17,312 bases of DNA, from positions 1 through 17,312 of the forward strand of contig JAUVKO010000012.1 of assembly GCA_030596225.1 (NCBI GenBank). Reading direction: 5' to 3'. Both the position numbers and the translations under genes were made by a program. The stretch comes from Fidelibacterota bacterium (lineage in GTDB: Bacteria; Fidelibacterota; UBA8477; JABMPR01). Shown piece after piece: positions 14,747-17,312 of this stretch; the stretch's first letter is position 1; each line of letters begins with the position of its first letter. The notes below the pieces were generated by a model. That model made no database searches. It was not told the DNA's origin and saw only the letters and a list, made by a program, of their open reading frames with translations.

Positions 14747-15630
14747 TGAACGTTTTGCACCTGTTCTCTGATCCGTTCGATCTCATTCTTAAGTTCTACA
14801 ACTGCATGACCGATAGGTGTTGAATTGGCTTTGCTTCCAATAGTGTTGGCTTCACGATTCATTTCCTGAAGCAGAAAATTCAAACGTTTACCAGCGTCGC
14901 CATTATCAACCATTAATTCGCGAAAATGCTGAACATGGGCATCGAGACGTGTCAATTCTTCCGTAATATCCAGTTTATCACTCCAAAGAACAATTTCCTG
15001 CTCGATTCGCTTTTCTTCAACTTGAGAATTAGTCTCTAAACCAACATCGGCGATTTTTTTGCGCATTTTTTCTGCAATAATCTCCAGGCGACCATCATCT
15101 TCAGATTGAATTTTGTGTGTTATCTCCACAACTTTGTTCAATTGATCCACAATGGCCTGCTCCAGGAGTTCACCTTCCCTTAACCGCATAGACTGAAGTT
15201 GATCAGCTGCCTCCTTCACAAGGCTAAGGACGGCTGTGTTGAATTTCACCTGATCATCAGCATCTGACATGTAGGTTATCACATCTGGAAAACGTAATAA
15301 TTCGGATAGTGAAAGAGACTCAGATTTTAGCCCCAACACCTGACCACTTTTGTTGGCAATTTGTTGATAATGAACGAGTAATTTCTCATCCAATTTTGGC
15401 ATCCCAATACCGGATTGATCGGTGGCCATATTCATGGTTACAGTCACCCGTCCTCGACTCAAAATTGACTGCAAATGCGTTCTGGTAGCGTCTTCCACAG
15501 CTTCATAGCCCCGTGGTAGCCGCATAATGAATTCAAGGAATCGACTGTTGACCGCTCTGAGCTCGATCACAACGTTGATTTCACCAATTTTTTGCTCTGC
15601 TCGGCCATAGCCGGTCATACTTATGATCAT
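14743..15630 (-). CDS. yicC: YicC/YloC-family endoribonuclease
   Basis: YicC-like proteins are endoribonucleases involved in RNA turnover. The N-terminus ISMTGYGRAEQKIGEI and the following VVIELRAVNSRFLEFIMRLPRG (residues 20-41) are diagnostic of the family. The C-terminal DUF1732 part includes RIEQEIVLWSDKLDITEELTRLDAHVQHF (about 208-236) and the closing LNFLLQEMNREANTIGSKAN (251-270), which is highly conserved. The length of 295 matches the family. The ATG at 15630 has a good site, AGGAG, seven bases upstream. As the first gene after the consensus promoter at 15653-15681 it leads the long run, and it is coupled to gmk by ATGA. Confidence 0.95.
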   Translation of the reverse strand: MIISMTGYGRAEQKIGEINVVIELRAVNSRFLEFIMRLPRGYEAVEDATRTHLQSILSRGRVTVTMNMATDQSGIGMPKLDEKLLVHYQQIANKSGQVLGLKSESLSLSELLRFPDVITYMSDADDQVKFNTAVLSLVKEAADQLQSMRLREGELLEQAIVDQLNKVVEITHKIQSEDDGRLEIIAEKMRKKIADVGLETNSQVEEKRIEQEIVLWSDKLDITEELTRLDAHVQHFRELMVDNGDAGKRLNFLLQEMNREANTIGSKANSTPIGHAVVELKNEIERIREQVQNVQ

Positions 15631-15652
15631 AGGTCCTCTCCTAAAGCCGCAT

Positions 15653-15681
15653 AGTATAATTTTTTGTCACAGCTATGTCAA
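15653..15681 (-). promoter_or_regulatory. Sigma-70 type promoter ahead of yicC
   Basis: On the minus strand a perfect -35 box TTGACA (15681-15676) is followed by a 17-bp spacer (15675-15659) and a -10 box TATACT (15658-15653), one base from TATAAT. The start of transcription would fall near 15646, leaving a leader of about 15 bases before the yicC ATG that contains the AGGAG site. It is the only near-consensus promoter I found in the window and fits a strong, constitutive housekeeping transcript. Farther upstream, to 15893, there is only A+T-rich sequence with partial repeats of ATATCTTGAC and ATATCTTTTGAC, and no gene. Confidence 0.85.
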
Positions 15682-15893
15682 AAGATATATTGAAGTTAGG
15701 TCAAGATATTTTTAACAGCTCTTCAAATCCGGGCTTAGACTTCTACAGACCTTTGGGAAGTGGGTTTATTGCGTGTATTGAACCCATTAACAGAAGAAAA
15801 TCATTACATAATTTTTATAGATCGTGATATAAACTGTATTAGAATTTCAGGTGAGGAAAAAATAAAGTGATTTACCGGGCTTATAGCCTATCG

Positions 15894-16667
15894 TTAGTTC
15901 TGAGGCCACTCCGGCGGCAGGCCTATACCATCTGATGGTTGCTCATCATCAGATTGAATGATAATCCACGCCAGAATAAGTGCTCCGGCTCCGCTCAGGT
16001 AATATCGATTGGGAACCGCAGTAAACCATTGATACCAGGGCTTTACTTTGACTTTCTCAAAGTAACCTGCCGGCGGTGTCTTGTCCAATAACTTCCAGAT
16101 TGAACGACGAATTTGCAATTGAATGACTTCGGACTGTCCAGACAATGCTATATGACTATCATGGACGAGATAAGGAAATTTTAGTTCTAACAATGATAAA
16201 GACAGTTGGTCTATACCACTACTCTCACTAATGCCCCAGACTAGTAAGTGAGACAATTGAGTTGCCTGTCCCAGTTGTCCAAGACAGCTATCCGACAAAC
16301 AGAGTTGACCATCCATCCCACGCCACATGCTAAATTCCATATTTCCAGCTATTTCAGCCAGGTCGTTATTCCTGATCTCAGTTTGAATAATGGAATCTAC
16401 GTTGATAAGCAACAGTTGTGATATTTCACCTTCTATGAGAGGAAGGATAGCCAGTGAGTACTTAGAGATTGGCATGGGCCCAGGAGCAAGTATATCGTTC
16501 ATAATACTTGTTGTATCCACCCCTTCTACTGAAGCACTGTCTGATTGAATTGTAAGTGGTAGTTCGGTTTTCACATCGGTCTCAAGTATAGAATCGTTTA
16601 CAGTCACCAGACTATCTTGCCCCCAGGCATACGATAGCATCAAGCTAATAAATAATATTGTTCTCAT
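15894..16667 (-). CDS. Secreted protein with CsgG/TolB-N-like domain
   Basis: From the ATG at 16667 this has 257 residues; the frame is open upstream but those codons overlap the preceding gene. A signal peptide (1-16, ending YAWG) is followed by a Thr/Ser/Asp-rich linker to about 66. Residues 70-200 resemble the CsgG/TolB-N-like domain seen in many FCB and spirochaete secreted proteins: SLAILPL opens it, and CLSDSCLGQLGQATQLSHLLVWGISE matches the C-x(4)-C, (G/A)xxLGxxxLLxG pattern, with C123 and C128. A membrane helix lies near 222-237, followed by a polar end, PPEWPQN. The ATG overlaps the stop of the T9SS-tail gene (ATGA). The fold assignment is from pattern memory; the function is unknown, perhaps envelope assembly. 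Confidence 0.6.
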   Translation of the reverse strand: MRTILFISLMLSYAWGQDSLVTVNDSILETDVKTELPLTIQSDSASVEGVDTTSIMNDILAPGPMPISKYSLAILPLIEGEISQLLLINVDSIIQTEIRNNDLAEIAGNMEFSMWRGMDGQLCLSDSCLGQLGQATQLSHLLVWGISESSGIDQLSLSLLELKFPYLVHDSHIALSGQSEVIQLQIRRSIWKLLDKTPPAGYFEKVKVKPWYQWFTAVPNRYYLSGAGALILAWIIIQSDDEQPSDGIGLPPEWPQN

Positions 16668-17312
16668 TGGACTAATACCATTTTTCGGGTTATCTGAGAA
16701 CTTGGTCCACCATGCAAAGGATTGATGCTGATACGATAGAAGTAGATTCCTGATCCAAGCGCTTGGTATTCTTTGTTCAACCCAGACCAACTCACTTTAT
16801 AGGTACCAAGAGTCCGACTATCCTGAAGCAATGTTCTCACATGACGACCCCGCATGTCAAAAATATCTAATTGAACTCTGGCTGGATCTCTTAAGGTAAA
16901 TTCTATTTGGGTACTGGCATTAAAGGGATTGGGATAATTTGCTGAGAGAACATTCCGTTCAGGAATTGCGCTTATCAGCTCATTCACTTGCTCATAGACC
17001 AGATTTTGGGGACCGCTCAAAATCTCATATTTTTTTGCCATGTCTGCGTAAAGAGAAATGTCCTCCAGGCTGAGGTATTCCTTCAATTCAAACCAGTTTC
17101 TTCGCTGGATATCCAGTAGAATGTTCACATGTCCTGGGAGCAATTCTCCCTCAAGGGCAAAGTTTAGCTCAACATCACTCATATCCTGCCCGGCTAATAG
17201 ATGGATGCTCCAAGCTTCTAGATTGTCATCTATATAACGTATATCTGCAGCATAATCTTTGATCTTATGATTCAATTCATGATTCCTGACGCTTACACTA
17301 AGAAAATCCCCC
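16664..17312 (-). CDS. Secreted protein with T9SS-type C-terminal sorting domain (5' partial)
   Basis: The reading frame is open to the window edge, so the true start lies beyond 17312; an in-frame TTG at 17275 is probably not the start. The C-terminal 95 residues are a type IX secretion or FlgD-like sorting domain: the YPNPFNASTQIEF motif, then VQLDIFDMRGRHVRTL, then the SGIYFYRI strand and a short KMVLVQ end. In FCB bacteria such tails direct the protein across the outer membrane. The visible upstream part (about 100 residues, with LNFALEGELLPGHVNILLDIQRRNW) is not recognisable; it could be the end of a larger domain. Its stop overlaps the start of the next gene by ATGA. Confidence 0.85.
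   Translation of the reverse strand, partial: GDFLSVSVRNHELNHKIKDYAADIRYIDDNLEAWSIHLLAGQDMSDVELNFALEGELLPGHVNILLDIQRRNWFELKEYLSLEDISLYADMAKKYEILSGPQNLVYEQVNELISAIPERNVLSANYPNPFNASTQIEFTLRDPARVQLDIFDMRGRHVRTLLQDSRTLGTYKVSWSGLNKEYQALGSGIYFYRISINPLHGGPSSQITRKMVLVQ

Noticed and set aside
15761..15786. Inverted repeat TGGGTT/AACCCA upstream of yicC
   Set aside because: Only six pairs around a 14-base loop; this occurs often by chance in A+T-rich sequence and does not overlap the promoter.
15860..15893. Possible terminator after the CsgG/TolB-N-like gene
   Set aside because: GGCT-ATA-AGCC forms only a four- to five-pair stem and the T run lies about 14 bases later, so it does not meet the form of an intrinsic terminator.

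Overview
The window reads as one chromosomal segment, at low-to-moderate G+C, from a Gram-negative-type bacterium of the FCB (Fibrobacteres-Chlorobi-Bacteroidetes) side of the tree. The evidence is a type IX secretion style C-terminal sorting domain (16664-17312), an apolipoprotein N-acyltransferase that implies triacylated lipoproteins, a DUF5683-like membrane protein, and the general style of the short secreted proteins. A Marinimicrobia (SAR406) or related lineage is my best guess, but that is inference; no rRNA is present to settle it. Every gene I accept lies on the minus strand, so transcription runs from high to low coordinates.

At the right edge (15894-17312) is a two-gene cluster: the end of a secreted protein with a T9SS sorting tail and, overlapping it by ATGA, a secreted protein with a CsgG/TolB-N-like domain. 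A 263-bp gap follows that holds a near-perfect sigma-70 type promoter (TTGACA, 17 bp, TATACT on the minus strand at 15653-15681). From this promoter a very compact run of 14 genes extends to 3027 with no gap over 36 bp: yicC, gmk, rpoZ, a family-4 uracil-DNA glycosylase, dnaB, a bifunctional rel/spoT, an HU/IHF-like protein, ruvX, lnt, an unrecognised secreted protein, a DUF5683-like protein, an ECF transporter T subunit, truA and an HtrA protease. Many junctions overlap (ATGA or TAATG), which points to translational coupling. The run joins RNA turnover, GTP supply, (p)ppGpp signalling, replication and repair with envelope maturation.

After a 355-bp gap (2672-3026) of different base composition with no convincing gene comes a lipid/envelope cluster: psd, pssA, a DUF4321 membrane protein and tatA. 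Psd and PssA together give the two-step route from CDP-diacylglycerol to phosphatidylethanolamine.

The left 650 bp carry no accepted gene. They contain three hairpin elements sharing ATACC-type ends. Two are exactly 161 bp (141-301 and 490-650). Their arms differ in sequence between copies yet stay complementary within each copy at mirrored positions. This MITE-like or structured-repeat family is the least explained structure in the window. I saw no CRISPR array, prophage, tRNA, rRNA, defence system or obvious new enzymatic system; the protein-coding part is mostly housekeeping.
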